This document shows, in pieces, positions 46,745 to 56,317 of a stretch of DNA of 56,426 nt (positions within the stretch are counted from its first letter, which is position 1; each line of letters opens with the position of its first letter). The stretch covers positions 1 through 56,426 of the forward strand of contig JAESSY010000047.1 of the NCBI GenBank assembly GCA_016763855.1. Direction: 5' to 3'. The notes under the pieces were generated by a model. That model ran no database searches and was not told where the DNA came from. It worked only from the letters and a program-made list of their open reading frames with translations. This DNA is from Pseudomonadales bacterium (GTDB taxonomy: Bacteria > Pseudomonadota > Gammaproteobacteria > Pseudomonadales > Azotimanducaceae). Position numbers and translations under genes: made by a program.

Positions 46745-47089
46745 CTAAAAAGAAAGTGAAATTTGTCGACTGCTTTCCTTATTAAATAAGTTGGGAATGG
46801 TCGCACCGAACCAAAGATTATCTTCTTTTGTACTATACTTACCTTTGCCAGAGCGTTCATCTACGCCACGGCGAAAAGCTTCACTTGGTTGATCTTCTGC
46901 CAACATGTCTAGTAGGTGGAGACATACTTTATGCCCCGTCTTTTCTTTCGATTTAGTTCTGCGCATCTTTTTCGCTGCTGTCATTGCTAATTCAGAGTGC
47001 GTAGAGGGGAAACAAAATGGAGTAGAACCAAATCGATTCTGACAAAAATCAATCACATTGATCACTTTAAGAACATTCATCGCCTTCAT
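46745..47089 (-). CDS. Unknown 114-residue protein, putatively SOS-regulated
   Basis: I do not recognise the family. The product is soluble and basic: a short hydrophobic N-terminus (MNVLKVINVIDFC), a Lys/Arg-rich patch AAKKMRRTKSKEKTGHK around residues 38-53, LHLLDMLAED, and GKYSTKEDNLWFGATIPNLF near the end. Three cysteines. The start is supported by a strong SD (AAAGGAG) 8 bases before the ATG. Two LexA-type boxes lie 63-108 bp upstream, just after clpB. It could be a cell-division inhibitor, DNA-damage response factor or toxin-like protein, but nothing in the sequence decides this. No transmembrane segment stands out. Confidence 0.65.
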   Translation of the reverse strand: MKAMNVLKVINVIDFCQNRFGSTPFCFPSTHSELAMTAAKKMRRTKSKEKTGHKVCLHLLDMLAEDQPSEAFRRGVDERSGKGKYSTKEDNLWFGATIPNLFNKESSRQISLSF

Positions 47090-47151
47090 AGATCTTTCTC
47101 CTTTTTACAACACCATACAAGAAAACATGGAAGAAAATATATTTAACATAC

Positions 47152-47171
47152 TACTGTATATACACACAGTA
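47152..47171 (-). promoter_or_regulatory. LexA box 1
   Basis: TA-CTGTATATACACACAG-TA: the CTG-N10-CAG core with TATA-rich centre fits the gammaproteobacterial SOS box (CTGTATATATATACAG) closely. It lies upstream of the 114-residue gene on the minus strand. Confidence 0.75.
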
Positions 47172-47177
47172 ACAAAC

Positions 47178-47197
47178 TACTGTATCGATATCCAGTA
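47178..47197 (-). promoter_or_regulatory. LexA box 2
   Basis: TA-CTGTATCGATATCCAG-TA, a second CTG-N10-CAG site with both flanking TA pairs, centred 26 bp from box 1. It begins past the clpB stop, so its only downstream gene on that strand is the unknown 114-residue gene. Confidence 0.7.
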
Positions 47198-47212
47198 TAA
47201 ATTAAAAAATAT

Positions 47213-49810
47213 TTAAACCGCTTTAAACTGAAGTTCACCATTCACTTCAGAAACATTAATACACTGCCCGTTCACATAGCGCCCTCCTAACAATGCTTCT
47301 GCTAATGGGTTCTCAAGATAGCGCTGAATAGCACGTTTTAGAGGTCGCGCTCCATAAACTGGGTCATAACCTGCTTCTACGAGAAAAATTATCGCCGACT
47401 CCTCAAGATGTAATCCGATACCAGCATCAGCCAATCTAAGCTTCAAGTCACGCAATTGAATTCTAGTGATATCCTTGATCTGAAGTTTATCCAAAGGATG
47501 AAATACAACTGCATCATCAATTCGATTCAAAAATTCTGGCCGAAAGTGTTGACCAACCACCCTCATCACCGCATCTTTCATATCCTGATAGTCATTCTCT
47601 TCTAATGAATTATCAGTGGACTGAGCCATAGATTGAATAAAATCTGAGCCCAAATTCGATGTCATCACCAAGACCGTATTCTTGAAATCAACTGTTCTAC
47701 CATGACCGTCTGTTAATCGTCCATCATCAAGAACCTGCAACAATATATTGAACACATCACTATGGGCTTTTTCTATTTCATCCAACAAGATAACTGAATA
47801 GGGTTTACGTCTAACCAGTTCAGTAAGATAACCACCCTCTTCATAGCCAACATAGCCGGGAGGTGCTCCAATTAACCTAGCGACACTATGTTTCTCCATA
47901 TATTCAGACATATCAATTCGAATCAGTGCCTCATCGGTATCGAATAAAAATTCTGCTAAAGCCTTACACAGCTCTGTCTTACCTACACCTGTCGGACCTA
48001 AGAACAAAAAAGATCCGTTGGGGCGATTTGGATCAGAAATACCGGCTCTTGATCGCCTCACGGCATTGGCAACAGCATTCACAGCTTCGACCTGACCAAT
48101 CACTTGCTTGTGCAATTCAGACTCAAGATGGAGCAATTTTTCTTTCTCTCCCTCCATCATCTTGGTGACAGGAATACCCGTCCACTTTGAGACAACATCA
48201 GCTATTTCTTCTTCCGTCACTTTATTTCTCAGCAGTTTCATATCCATCATCTCTGCCTGAGCGGCCATATCCAGCTTCCGTTCAAGACTAGGAATATCAC
48301 CATATTGAAGTTCAGACATACGCGTCAGATCACCTGCCCTGCGAGCAGTTTCCAACGCCGCACGAGCACTTTCTAACTCTTCCTTAACTTGTTGACTACC
48401 ATGCAAGGCGGCTTTCTCTGAATTCCATATTTCTTCTAAATCAGAAAACTCTTTCTCTAATTCATCAATATTTTCATTCAACAATTGGAGTCGATTAATG
48501 GAACCCTCATCGGTCTCTTTCTTCAGAGCTTCTCGTTCAATTTTGTATTGGATTAGTCGGCGCTCTAGCTTATCCATCTCCTCTGGCTTTGAATCCATCT
48601 CCATTCTAATGAGGCTCGCAGCTTCATCGATGAGATCAATAGCTTTATCCGGAAGTTGCCTATCTGAAATATAGCGATGAGACAACTTCGCAGCAGCAAT
48701 GATCGCTGGGTCGGTAATATCGACTCCGTGATGAATTTCATAGCGCTCTTTCAGTCCACGTAAGATCGCAATCGTGTCTTCCACGCTAGGTTCATCCACT
48801 TGTACCTTCTGAAATCGACGCTCCAACGCAGCATCAGCTTCTATGTACTTACGATACTCATCTAACGTCGTCGCACCAACACAATGTAACTCTCCTCTTG
48901 CAAGGGCGGGTTTTAACATATTACCGGCATCCATCGCGCCTTCTGCCTTGCCCGCACCCACCATCGTATGTAATTCATCGATAAATAGAATTACTCGGCC
49001 TTCTTCTTTGGATAATTCGCTTAACAAAGCCTTTAATCGCTCTTCGAATTCACCTCTAAATTTCGCGCCTGCAATAAGCGCTCCCATATCAAGAGAAAGT
49101 ATTTTTTTATCTTTGAGACCTTCAGGCACTTCTCCGTTAATTATCCGTTGAGCAAGCCCTTCAAGAATGGCAGTTTTACCGACACCAGGCTCACCTATAA
49201 GCACGGGGTTATTTTTAGTGCGTCGTTGTAGTACTTGAATGGTTCGTCTGATCTCATCATCACGACCAATAACAGGATCAAGTTTCCCCTGCTCGGCCAG
49301 TTCAGTGAGGTTTACCGTGTATTTGTCCAATGCCTGACGACTATCTTCAGCATTTGGGTCGTTGACACTAGCACCGCCCCTTACTTGCTCAATGACGCGT
49401 TCAAGGGCTTCCTTTCGAACATTGTGATTCTTGAATAAACTGCCCAACTCACTTCTATCTTCGGTTGCTGCGAGAATCACTAATTCTCCCGAAATAAATT
49501 GATCAGATCTTTGTTGCGCATACTTGTCTGCTACATTCAGTAAGCGCCCTAATTCGGGAGACATTTGAACATCCCCATAATTATCTGTAACGACCGGGAG
49601 GTTGACTAACATTTTTTCTAGTGCATCTTCAAAGCTACTTAAATCAACTCCCATTTGTCCGAGCAAAGGACGAGTCGATCCTCCCTGCTGTTTGAGCAGA
49701 GCGACAACGAGGTGAACGGGAGCCATATAATTGTGATCACGCCCGACAGCGAGAGATTGTGCATCCGCTAGGGCGCTTTGGAGCTTACTTGTAAATCGAT
49801 CCATTCTCAT
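47213..49810 (-). CDS. clpB: ATP-dependent disaggregase ClpB
   Basis: Hsp100 disaggregase that rescues heat-damaged proteins with DnaK. Length is 865 residues. The N domain starts [21 protein letters not shown] as in E. coli ClpB. AAA-1 has Walker [11 protein letters not shown] and Walker [15 protein letters not shown]; the M-domain coiled coil ([16 protein letters not shown]...) is present; AAA-2 has [16 protein letters not shown] and [11 protein letters not shown]. The C-terminal [19 protein letters not shown] is the sensor 2 region. A sigma-32-like promoter lies upstream. A conserved internal start for the shorter ClpB form was not checked. Confidence 0.97.
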   Translation of the reverse strand: MRMDRFTSKLQSALADAQSLAVGRDHNYMAPVHLVVALLKQQGGSTRPLLGQMGVDLSSFEDALEKMLVNLPVVTDNYGDVQMSPELGRLLNVADKYAQQRSDQFISGELVILAATEDRSELGSLFKNHNVRKEALERVIEQVRGGASVNDPNAEDSRQALDKYTVNLTELAEQGKLDPVIGRDDEIRRTIQVLQRRTKNNPVLIGEPGVGKTAILEGLAQRIINGEVPEGLKDKKILSLDMGALIAGAKFRGEFEERLKALLSELSKEEGRVILFIDELHTMVGAGKAEGAMDAGNMLKPALARGELHCVGATTLDEYRKYIEADAALERRFQKVQVDEPSVEDTIAILRGLKERYEIHHGVDITDPAIIAAAKLSHRYISDRQLPDKAIDLIDEAASLIRMEMDSKPEEMDKLERRLIQYKIEREALKKETDEGSINRLQLLNENIDELEKEFSDLEEIWNSEKAALHGSQQVKEELESARAALETARRAGDLTRMSELQYGDIPSLERKLDMAAQAEMMDMKLLRNKVTEEEIADVVSKWTGIPVTKMMEGEKEKLLHLESELHKQVIGQVEAVNAVANAVRRSRAGISDPNRPNGSFLFLGPTGVGKTELCKALAEFLFDTDEALIRIDMSEYMEKHSVARLIGAPPGYVGYEEGGYLTELVRRKPYSVILLDEIEKAHSDVFNILLQVLDDGRLTDGHGRTVDFKNTVLVMTSNLGSDFIQSMAQSTDNSLEENDYQDMKDAVMRVVGQHFRPEFLNRIDDAVVFHPLDKLQIKDITRIQLRDLKLRLADAGIGLHLEESAIIFLVEAGYDPVYGARPLKRAIQRYLENPLAEALLGGRYVNGQCINVSEVNGELQFKAV

Positions 49811-49847
49811 AAAACTAATCCAAATGATAATTACTATCTTGAACAGA

Positions 49848-49875
49848 GTCTGGGGGCATTAAGCACTAATTCAAG
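49848..49875 (-). promoter_or_regulatory. Sigma-32 (heat-shock) promoter for clpB
   Basis: On the minus strand: -35 CTTGAAT (49869-49875), 13-bp spacer, -10 CCCCAGAC (49848-49855). The consensus is CTTGAAA and CCCCATNT. It is 38 bp before the clpB ATG, giving a short leader. Confidence 0.75.
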
Positions 49876-50329
49876 ATCAATTCAGTATAAACGCCCGTTA
49901 ACACCACTGGCATCACTGACTAACTCACCTCTTTCAAATTGTAAATCGATGCAAGATAACCCTGTTCAAATTGAAAATAATACCGACTGTCGATCGATAG
50001 ACTTGTGGAGTACAGATTCAACAAAGTGTCATCCATTGCATCGGATTCTCTCCAAGTATTAAAATATTGGGTTTGTAGGCCACATTTACATCTACATTAC
50101 CTGTGAAACCTTCGACGAAATAAGGTCCTGCATGGCTACGCGCTGCCAATGAAATCAGTAGCGTTACTCCAGCAAGAATGTAACAATATTTGCTTCTGAT
50201 AGAAACCCTGGTTGGAAGAGAAACACCTTACCTTGTACCGAATGGTATAACTCGGTCTCAAAGAACATACTACTTAAGGCTATTACTTGGAAATACAAGC
50301 CATAGGATTAACCTCAGGACAATCCCAAC
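49876..50329. other. clpB-greB intergenic region
   Basis: About 450 bp between the heat-shock promoter and the divergent greB. I see no convincing gene, repeat or RNA in it. It presumably carries the greB promoter. Confidence 0.5.
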
Positions 50330-50812
50330 GTGACAGATAAAATTTATATTACCCCTACTGGTGCTCGTACACTTCGAGATGAACTGACAAAGATTTGGAA
50401 GGTCACTCGACCGGACGTCACCAAAAAAGTGGCCGCTGCGGCTGCGCTTGGAGACCGATCAGAAAACGCTGACTATATATATGGCAAAAGGCACTTGAGA
50501 GAGATAGACAAACGAATCCGCTACTTAACTAAAAGGCTCGACAATTTGGAAATTGTTGACAGAAAACCCGATGACCAAGAAAAGGTTTTCTTTGGCGCAT
50601 GGATAAAACTTGAAAACGAAAAAGGTGAGTTAAGAGAAGTTAGAATTGTCGGCGCAGATGAAATTGACACAAAGAAAGGTTGGATCAGTCATCACTCTCC
50701 TGTTGCTAAAGGCTTACTCGGAAAACGTATTGATGACGAATGTTTTATCAATAGTCCTGAAGGCGCGATTGAACTAATCATTGTTGATGTAAGTTATGAT
50801 GGCTTCTCTTAA
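50330..50812 (+). CDS. greB: Transcription elongation factor GreB
   Basis: Rescues backtracked RNA polymerase by stimulating transcript cleavage. Length is 160 residues. The N-terminal coiled coil holds the catalytic acidic tip GDRSENADYIYGKRHLREID, and the GreB-type KRLDNLEIVDRKPDDQEKVFFGAWI follows. The C-terminal FKBP-like domain (SHHSPVAKGLLGKRIDDECFI) is intact. GTG start (ATG is not available), with AGGAC about 12 bases upstream. It is followed 29 bp later by hisC on the same strand. Confidence 0.95.
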   Translation: MTDKIYITPTGARTLRDELTKIWKVTRPDVTKKVAAAAALGDRSENADYIYGKRHLREIDKRIRYLTKRLDNLEIVDRKPDDQEKVFFGAWIKLENEKGELREVRIVGADEIDTKKGWISHHSPVAKGLLGKRIDDECFINSPEGAIELIIVDVSYDGFS

Positions 50813-50841
50813 ACCCTGTTTGACAACTAATAGACTTATTC

Positions 50842-51933
50842 ATGAGCTACGAAAGAAAAAATATAGCAGCAATGCAAGGCTATCAATCTGGAGAGCAACC
50901 AGAGGACAGTCTCACGATAAAGCTCAATACAAATGAGAACCCCTACCCCCCTTCTCCAATGGTTGATGAGCTTGTTAATAATTTAAACAGCGACAATTTG
51001 CGTCGATACCCTCCTCCGACAGCTGATAAATTTAGATCACTTGCAGCAAAAATCCACGAGGTTCAAGTAAATAACATCATCGCGACCAGAGGGGGCGATG
51101 AGCTTTTACGATTACTGATCACCACTTATGTAGAGCCCGGCGAAACCATCGCCATGTCTGAGCCAAGTTATTCTTTATATCCAGTCCTCGCGCAAATACA
51201 GAACTGCCCCATATTGAAAATCCCCTTGCAGGATGATTGGACACTTCCCACAGACTTTGCAGACAAAGTAAATAATCATGGTGCAAAACTCACTTTTATC
51301 GTCAATCCACATGCACCCACAGGACGATTGTTAGATGAACTCAGCATCACTAAGCTTGCGGAACAGCTCGATTCCATCCTATTGGTCGATGAGGCTTACG
51401 TTGATTTCATCGACCCGAAAATTAAATACGACTGTTTAAAACTAGTCGAAAAATTCGACAATCTTATTTTTCTAAGAACATTGAGCAAAGGCTACTCCCT
51501 CGCTGGATTAAGATTTGGTTACGGTATTGCTCACCCCACACTCATCTCTCCGATGTTAGATAAAACAAGAGACAGTTATAATCTTGATTTTTTTAGCCAG
51601 AAAATTGCTGAAGCCGCCTTAAGAGATCAATCCTACGCACAACAAACATGGCAGAAAGTTAGAGACGAAAGAAAAAACCTTGCTCAAGCATTGGAAGCAC
51701 TTGGATATTATTGCGCGCCCAGCCAAGCAAACTTTCTCCTTGTGACCCCCGATAAAAATTTGAACGGAAGTGCTGAAATGCTTTATGAATATCTAAAGCA
51801 AAACAATATTCTTGTTCGGTTTTTTAACACACCCCTTTTAAAAGATAAGCTCCGCATTACGGTGGGTTCGCCTAATGAGAATAGGCAACTTATTGATGTG
51901 TTAAAGAAAGTCTTACGGAAATCCAGTAGTTAG
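50842..51933 (+). CDS. hisC: Histidinol-phosphate aminotransferase
   Basis: PLP enzyme of histidine biosynthesis (imidazole-acetol phosphate to histidinol phosphate). Length is 363 residues. IKLNTNENPYPPSP at the N-terminus, GGDELLRLLI, FIVNPHAPTGRLL, LVDEAYVDF, and Lys216 in RTLSKGYSLAGLRFGYGIA (PLP lysine). Such genes outside the his operon may also act on aromatic amino acids or related keto acids. It is unlinked to other his genes here. Confidence 0.92.
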   Translation: MSYERKNIAAMQGYQSGEQPEDSLTIKLNTNENPYPPSPMVDELVNNLNSDNLRRYPPPTADKFRSLAAKIHEVQVNNIIATRGGDELLRLLITTYVEPGETIAMSEPSYSLYPVLAQIQNCPILKIPLQDDWTLPTDFADKVNNHGAKLTFIVNPHAPTGRLLDELSITKLAEQLDSILLVDEAYVDFIDPKIKYDCLKLVEKFDNLIFLRTLSKGYSLAGLRFGYGIAHPTLISPMLDKTRDSYNLDFFSQKIAEAALRDQSYAQQTWQKVRDERKNLAQALEALGYYCAPSQANFLLVTPDKNLNGSAEMLYEYLKQNNILVRFFNTPLLKDKLRITVGSPNENRQLIDVLKKVLRKSSS

Positions 51934-52049
51934 TGTTGCCATGTGGGTTCAGGATGAGAATAGAGAGCTGCAATTTTAAACTCGTTCTCTTAAACCATAA
52001 AGTCATCAGCACTCCTCATCTTTCGGATTGGTGATGGGTGACAGCCTTA

Positions 52050-52235
52050 AAACCCATAACTACTGAGTCAGCTTTCGCGGCATTTCAGGAAAATGTACGA
52101 AGCAGTTTAAAAGTCGATGCACTGGCGGACTTTATTATTCTGAACAAGGATCTGCTAATAGAACCAGAACAGGAAATCAAACAATTAAAAATGCTTTCTA
52201 CCTAGGTGAAGGGTAGAAAGATTTGGTCGTCTTCA
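52050..52235 (+). pseudogene. C-terminal remnant of a YtcJ-like amidohydrolase
   Basis: In one plus frame the sequence reads TTESAFAAFQENVRSSLKVD and then ALADFIILNKDLLIEPEQEI, KQLKMLST, a TAG stop, then VKGRKIWSS. This is the conserved end of amidohydrolase-3 (YtcJ-type) enzymes. There is no N-terminal part upstream and an internal stop is present, so it is a decayed fragment. Confidence 0.65.
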
Positions 52236-52636
52236 GCGGATTAATCAATGAAATCTATTCCAATTGAGAAAAAGGTGACAACTACCTTGCAAAACACAGC
52301 AGGATTGTTTATCGACCTTTGAAAGGCGACGCCAAATTGAGAAACTTGCATAGGTCAGATCATTCTGGGAATGGCGAATACGGGTTCATGGTTTTGCCTC
52401 CTGATTAAGATGGGGCAACTGTATGGAATTGTTTGCAGAGAGAGAAGAACCGACTAGTATGACCGCATACGCATCAGCGATGCCTAAGTATCCGATCACG
52501 AAAAATGATATGCAGGTTACTATTGATTTCTTGAACAAATAGAATTGTCGAGTTAAAAAATAAGTATGGCAGTAGAAAATGAGTAAATTTGAACGCTACT
52601 GCCTTTAAAAAACAAACAATAGTTTTACATTGATAC
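52236..52636. other. Decayed or non-coding stretch before the copper island
   Basis: About 400 bp with frequent stops in all frames. One frame near 52275-52400 reads KGDNYLAKHSRIVYRPLKGD and then VLPPD before a stop; I do not recognise it. The stretch marks the junction between the hisC region and the copper-type island. Confidence 0.45.
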
Positions 52637-52667
52637 TTGATCTGTGTCTTAGACATAGGTGTAAACT
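52637..52667 (+). promoter_or_regulatory. MerR-type promoter with operator in the spacer
   Basis: -35 TTGATC (52637-52642), a 19-bp spacer, and -10 TAAACT (52662-52667). The spacer contains the dyad TGTCTTAGACA (52645-52655). An overlong 19-bp spacer with a dyad is the hallmark of promoters twisted into use by MerR-family activators, so the downstream regulator probably controls its own operon. Confidence 0.65.
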
Positions 52668-52723
52668 AAGCATAGATCGTTAAATGATCACTTTTTTGTA
52701 TCTCATGAATAAGGATTTGTGTG

Positions 52724-53164
52724 ATGAGAGTAACAGAATTAGCAAATGCGATGAATACCACGGCAGATACTGTGCGCTATTATACCCGCATTGGCCTGAT
52801 ATCCCCCGTTAAAAACCCTGAGAACGGCTATAAGATTTATGGTAAGGCGGTGCAACAGCGATTGACCTTTATTTTAAGTGCTCGGCAGTTAGGTTTTTCA
52901 GTAGAAGAAATTAAAAACATTATTATCGAAGCGAATAAAGGGCATACGGCTTGCCCGCTCGTTCGAAAAATTGTGCAGCATCGTCTTGAAGAAACCGAGA
53001 AGCAATTTCAAGCAGCATTATTATTGAGAGAAAAACTAAGAAACGCAATAAGTGATTGGCAAAGTAAACCCGATAAAGTGCCTACCGGTCATATGATTTG
53101 TCACTTAATTGAAGGTGCAGGGCCAGAAGAAGATGCTGATCACCAAGGAAATATAAATGAATAA
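52724..53164 (+). CDS. MerR-family metal-responsive regulator
   Basis: A 146-residue MerR-type activator. The helix-turn-helix [28 protein letters not shown] is typical (shown in two parts), followed by [22 protein letters not shown] and a dimerisation helix. Potential metal cysteines are Cys77 (HTACPLV) and Cys126 (HMICHLIE). The C-terminal CxGxxxxCP loop of classic CueR is not seen, so the metal may be Cu, Pb, Zn or Cd; the copA downstream favours copper. The ATG at 52724 has AAGGA 8 bases before it. It overlaps copA by 8 bp. Confidence 0.88.
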   Translation: MRVTELANAMNTTADTVRYYTRIGLISPVKNPENGYKIYGKAVQQRLTFILSARQLGFSVEEIKNIIIEANKGHTACPLVRKIVQHRLEETEKQFQAALLLREKLRNAISDWQSKPDKVPTGHMICHLIEGAGPEEDADHQGNINE

Positions 53165-55469
53165 ATTAATAAGTCCACTTGCTAGTCCACATGCGACCCC
53201 TCTCGCCAACCCTCTTACGAAAAAAAGTACTCAAGAGCTGATTATTGAAGATGCTGGCTGTGCTAGCTGTGTTGGCAAAATTGAACTTGCTCTCAAAAGA
53301 ATTGCAGGTGTCGACAGAGCAGAAATGAACTTTGCCTTGAGAACTGTTTTAGTCACCGGGCAAGTAGAGGCTGAACGTCTTATTATAGCCATAGAAGAAA
53401 TCGGTTATCACGCTAAATCAGCTAATGACACCAGCGATGATGAACTACTAGATGAAAAGGAAATAGCCGACCAAAAATATTATATTCGCCTAATGAGACA
53501 AATGTGGGTTGCCTTAGGTTTAGGTATTCCCTTGATGATTTATAGTCTTGCTGGCGGCCCGATGACCATTGATACCACATTAGAGCGAGGTGTGTGGTTG
53601 TTTATTGGTCTTTTATGTGCGGCTATTATGTACTTTGCTGGTAAGCATTTCTATATCGGCGCGTGGAAATCGTTTATCAACCATAGTGCTAATATGGATA
53701 CGCTAATCGCCTTAGGCACAGGAACTGCTTGGCTTTATTCGATGGTTGTGGTGTTTTTCCCCATGCTATTACCTGAAATGGCTAGGCATGTTTACTTTGA
53801 AGCAACGGCGATGATCATTGGTTTGATTAACTTAGGCTTAGCATTGGAAGTAAAAGCACGAGGGCGTACCAGTGACGCGATAAAACGCTTAATTGGTTTG
53901 CAAGCTAAAACCGCCCGTGTTGTTCGAGAGTTAGATGGCAAAAAACAGGAAATTGATATAGCCATTGAACAAGTACTGCTTAACGACATTATTCGAGTGC
54001 GCCCAGGAGAACAAATTCCGGTAGATGGCGTGGTAACGCAAGGACATACTTCCATTGATGAATCCATGCTAACAGGTGAGCCTATGCCTGTTGAAAAAAT
54101 TGAACAAGATGAAATTGTCGCCGGCACCTTAAACAAATCAGGCTCTATCTTATTTAAAGCAACGCGTGTAGGTAAAGATACAGCACTGGCTCAAATTATA
54201 AAAATGGTGAAACGAGCGCAAAATTCAAAACCGCCCATTGGCCGCTTAGCGGATATTATTTCGGCTTATTTCGTCCCTGTTATTATGATCACGGCTATCG
54301 TTAGTGCGTTAGTTTGGCTTAATTTTGGTCCCGATCCAGCACTCGCTTTCGCCGTTGTCTCGGCAACCACGGTATTGATTATTGCTTGTCCTTGTGCACT
54401 TGGCTTGGCAACCCCGATGTCTGTTATGGTTGGCGTTGGCAAAGCCGCTGAAGCGGGTGTACTTATTCGTAATGGCGAAGCGCTGCAAACAGCATCCAAA
54501 ATTACCGCCATGATCCTAGATAAAACGGGAACGATAACTGAAGGTGCGCCAAAAGTTACCAATGTACTAATTGCCGACAACGCTTACACCGAACAATATA
54601 TTCTAACAGTTGCAGCGAGTATTGAAAGTAGCTCAGAGCATCCGTTAGCACAAGCGATTGTCGACTCGGCTATTGAGAAAGGGATAAGCCCAGAACAAGT
54701 TACTGATTTTCATGCGATTGTCGGACATGGGGTTGAGGCGGCATTTAATGGTCATAAGTTGCTCTTTGGTAATCAAAAGTTGATGTTGAAAAATAGTGTT
54801 GCGCTAAACGGTTTTGTCACACAAGCACAACAGCTTGCCGTTGATGCAAAAACCCCTATGTTTCTCGCCATTGATCATAAGCTTGCTGCGATCATTGCTG
54901 TTTCTGACCCCATTAAAAGTGATTCTATTGACGCAATTAAAAGGCTGCGAGCCAATGGCATTCGAGTTGTTATGCTTACTGGAGATAATGAAGCAACAGC
55001 CAATGCCGTGGCTAAAAAAGTAGGCATTAGCGAAGTGTTTGCTGAAGTGCTTCCTGAAGATAAAGCGAATAAAGTGGCTGAGTTGCAAGCCCAAGGTGAA
55101 ATAGTCGGTATGACCGGAGATGGTATTAATGATGCCCCAGCATTAGCTTTAGCTAATGTAGGATTTGCCATTGGTACCGGAACGGATGTTGCCATTGAAA
55201 GTGCTGATATTACTTTAATGCGTGGCTCATTACATGGCTTAGCTGATGCTATTGCGGTGAGTAAGGCGACGTTACGTAATATCAAACAAAACCTCTTTGG
55301 CGCCTTTATTTATAACGTTGCCGGCGTGCCTTTTGCTGCTGGTTTATTTTATCCTTTTTTCGGGTTGATGCTTAACCCTGTGATAGCTGGAGCGGCGATG
55401 GCATTTTCGTCGTTAACGGTAGTCAGCAATGCCAATCGTTTACGTTTATTTAAACCTCAAGAGCATTAA
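53157..55469 (+). CDS. copA: Copper-exporting P1B-type ATPase
   Basis: A 770-residue P1B-1 ATPase that pumps Cu+ out of the cytoplasm. One N-terminal HMA domain with the metal motif GCASC (Cys35, Cys38); a second HMA domain is absent. The membrane CPC motif is in [18 protein letters not shown]. It also has phosphorylation DKTGTITEG, hinge [13 protein letters not shown], and the final helix [16 protein letters not shown] (MxxSS). The N-terminal tail [16 protein letters not shown] is a small internal repeat. The start overlaps the MerR gene by 8 bp, so they share an operon. Confidence 0.95.
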   Translation: MNKLISPLASPHATPLANPLTKKSTQELIIEDAGCASCVGKIELALKRIAGVDRAEMNFALRTVLVTGQVEAERLIIAIEEIGYHAKSANDTSDDELLDEKEIADQKYYIRLMRQMWVALGLGIPLMIYSLAGGPMTIDTTLERGVWLFIGLLCAAIMYFAGKHFYIGAWKSFINHSANMDTLIALGTGTAWLYSMVVVFFPMLLPEMARHVYFEATAMIIGLINLGLALEVKARGRTSDAIKRLIGLQAKTARVVRELDGKKQEIDIAIEQVLLNDIIRVRPGEQIPVDGVVTQGHTSIDESMLTGEPMPVEKIEQDEIVAGTLNKSGSILFKATRVGKDTALAQIIKMVKRAQNSKPPIGRLADIISAYFVPVIMITAIVSALVWLNFGPDPALAFAVVSATTVLIIACPCALGLATPMSVMVGVGKAAEAGVLIRNGEALQTASKITAMILDKTGTITEGAPKVTNVLIADNAYTEQYILTVAASIESSSEHPLAQAIVDSAIEKGISPEQVTDFHAIVGHGVEAAFNGHKLLFGNQKLMLKNSVALNGFVTQAQQLAVDAKTPMFLAIDHKLAAIIAVSDPIKSDSIDAIKRLRANGIRVVMLTGDNEATANAVAKKVGISEVFAEVLPEDKANKVAELQAQGEIVGMTGDGINDAPALALANVGFAIGTGTDVAIESADITLMRGSLHGLADAIAVSKATLRNIKQNLFGAFIYNVAGVPFAAGLFYPFFGLMLNPVIAGAAMAFSSLTVVSNANRLRLFKPQEH

Positions 55470-55537
55470 CAAAAAAAACAAAGAGAAGAAAGATAACGAA
55501 TTTTGAATACGGGTAATAAGAGATAAGAAAAATTCAT

Positions 55538-55894
55538 ATGATGATAATAAATATACTTGGCTTAGTGCTGATAGCGTTAATTGTTTGGTGGTTTTGGTTG
55601 TATAAACCTGCCAAGGCCATTGACGCTAGCAGTAAAAATATAACCATAGTGGTTAATAACGGTGTCTATCAACCGTCAAGGATAAAAATAGCAGCAGGTG
55701 AGAAAACCGCACTGCAATTTTTAAGAAAAGATGGCAGTCCGTGCGCTGCTACTGTCTTATTTCCAAACGTTGAAGTAAGTGAAGAACTACCACTAGGGGT
55801 AAATAAATCCGTAGCGTTACCGCCGATGACATTGGGAGAATATCCATTTCATTGTCCCATGAAAATGTATATCGGCACCTTGATTGTCGAATAA
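55538..55894 (+). CDS. Membrane-anchored cupredoxin-like protein
   Basis: A 118-residue protein with an N-terminal membrane anchor (INILGLVLIALIVWWFWLY) and one cupredoxin-like domain: VVNNGVYQPSRIKIAAGEKT, then a possible copper site with the cysteine in GSPCAATVLF and the His-Cys-Met-Met set in FHCPMKMYIG. It probably binds copper at the outer face of the inner membrane and works with CopA. It starts about 70 bp after copA. Confidence 0.85.
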   Translation: MMIINILGLVLIALIVWWFWLYKPAKAIDASSKNITIVVNNGVYQPSRIKIAAGEKTALQFLRKDGSPCAATVLFPNVEVSEELPLGVNKSVALPPMTLGEYPFHCPMKMYIGTLIVE

Positions 55895-55914
55895 TAATAA
55901 ATAAGGAGTAATTT

Positions 55915-56217
55915 ATGATTTTTAAAAAAATAACCGCGATTATTAATGAAATCGCAATTGGATAATGTTGCTAAAGCACTATGTGAGCATGGTGTGGCAG
56001 GCTTTACTATTCACTCTGTTACTGGTCGGGCCAATTATCGTAATACCTATATCTAAGGACGGACTGGTTTTGCACAAATAACTTGCAGTCTATACCACGG
56101 AAGAGCATGCGAATAAAGTGGCTCAGCGGGCTTGTTGCTATTACGAATGTAGATGAATTGTTTTGGGTTTATCAGCAAACGCCTGCACAAGTTAACAATT
56201 TTAATTTTACTTCTTGA
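55915..56217 (+). pseudogene. Broken P-II-like (GlnB-family) protein gene
   Basis: A strong SD (AAGGAG) precedes ATG at 55915. The frame begins MIFKKITAIINE and hits TAA after six more codons. A second frame continues QLDNVAKALCEHGVAGFTIH and SVTGRANYRNTYI then stops; a third gives YTTEEHANKVAQ; a fourth ends GLVAITNVDELFWVYQQTP and AQVNNFNFTS before TGA at 56215-56217. Together these match a P-II-like signalling protein of the type found in metal-resistance operons. At least three frame lesions and a deletion of about 15 residues make it a pseudogene. Confidence 0.82.
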
Positions 56218-56239
56218 AAAGATCCCGCAGGAGGGAATC

Positions 56240-56317
56240 ATGAGTAATACCTTCACATGGCTGTCCAAATTAAAAGTAAATACCATCTCATCAGCAGTTC
56301 AGCAATTTATATATTAA
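56240..56317 (+). pseudogene. 5' fragment of an unknown gene cut by a mobile element
   Basis: A very good SD (CAGGAGGG) is followed by ATG at 56240. The frame reads MSNTFTWLSKLKVNTISSAV and then QQFIY before TAA at 56315-56317. The sequence changes character at about 56305-56320, where the likely insertion-sequence end begins, so this is probably the start of a further island gene. Family not recognised. Confidence 0.45.
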
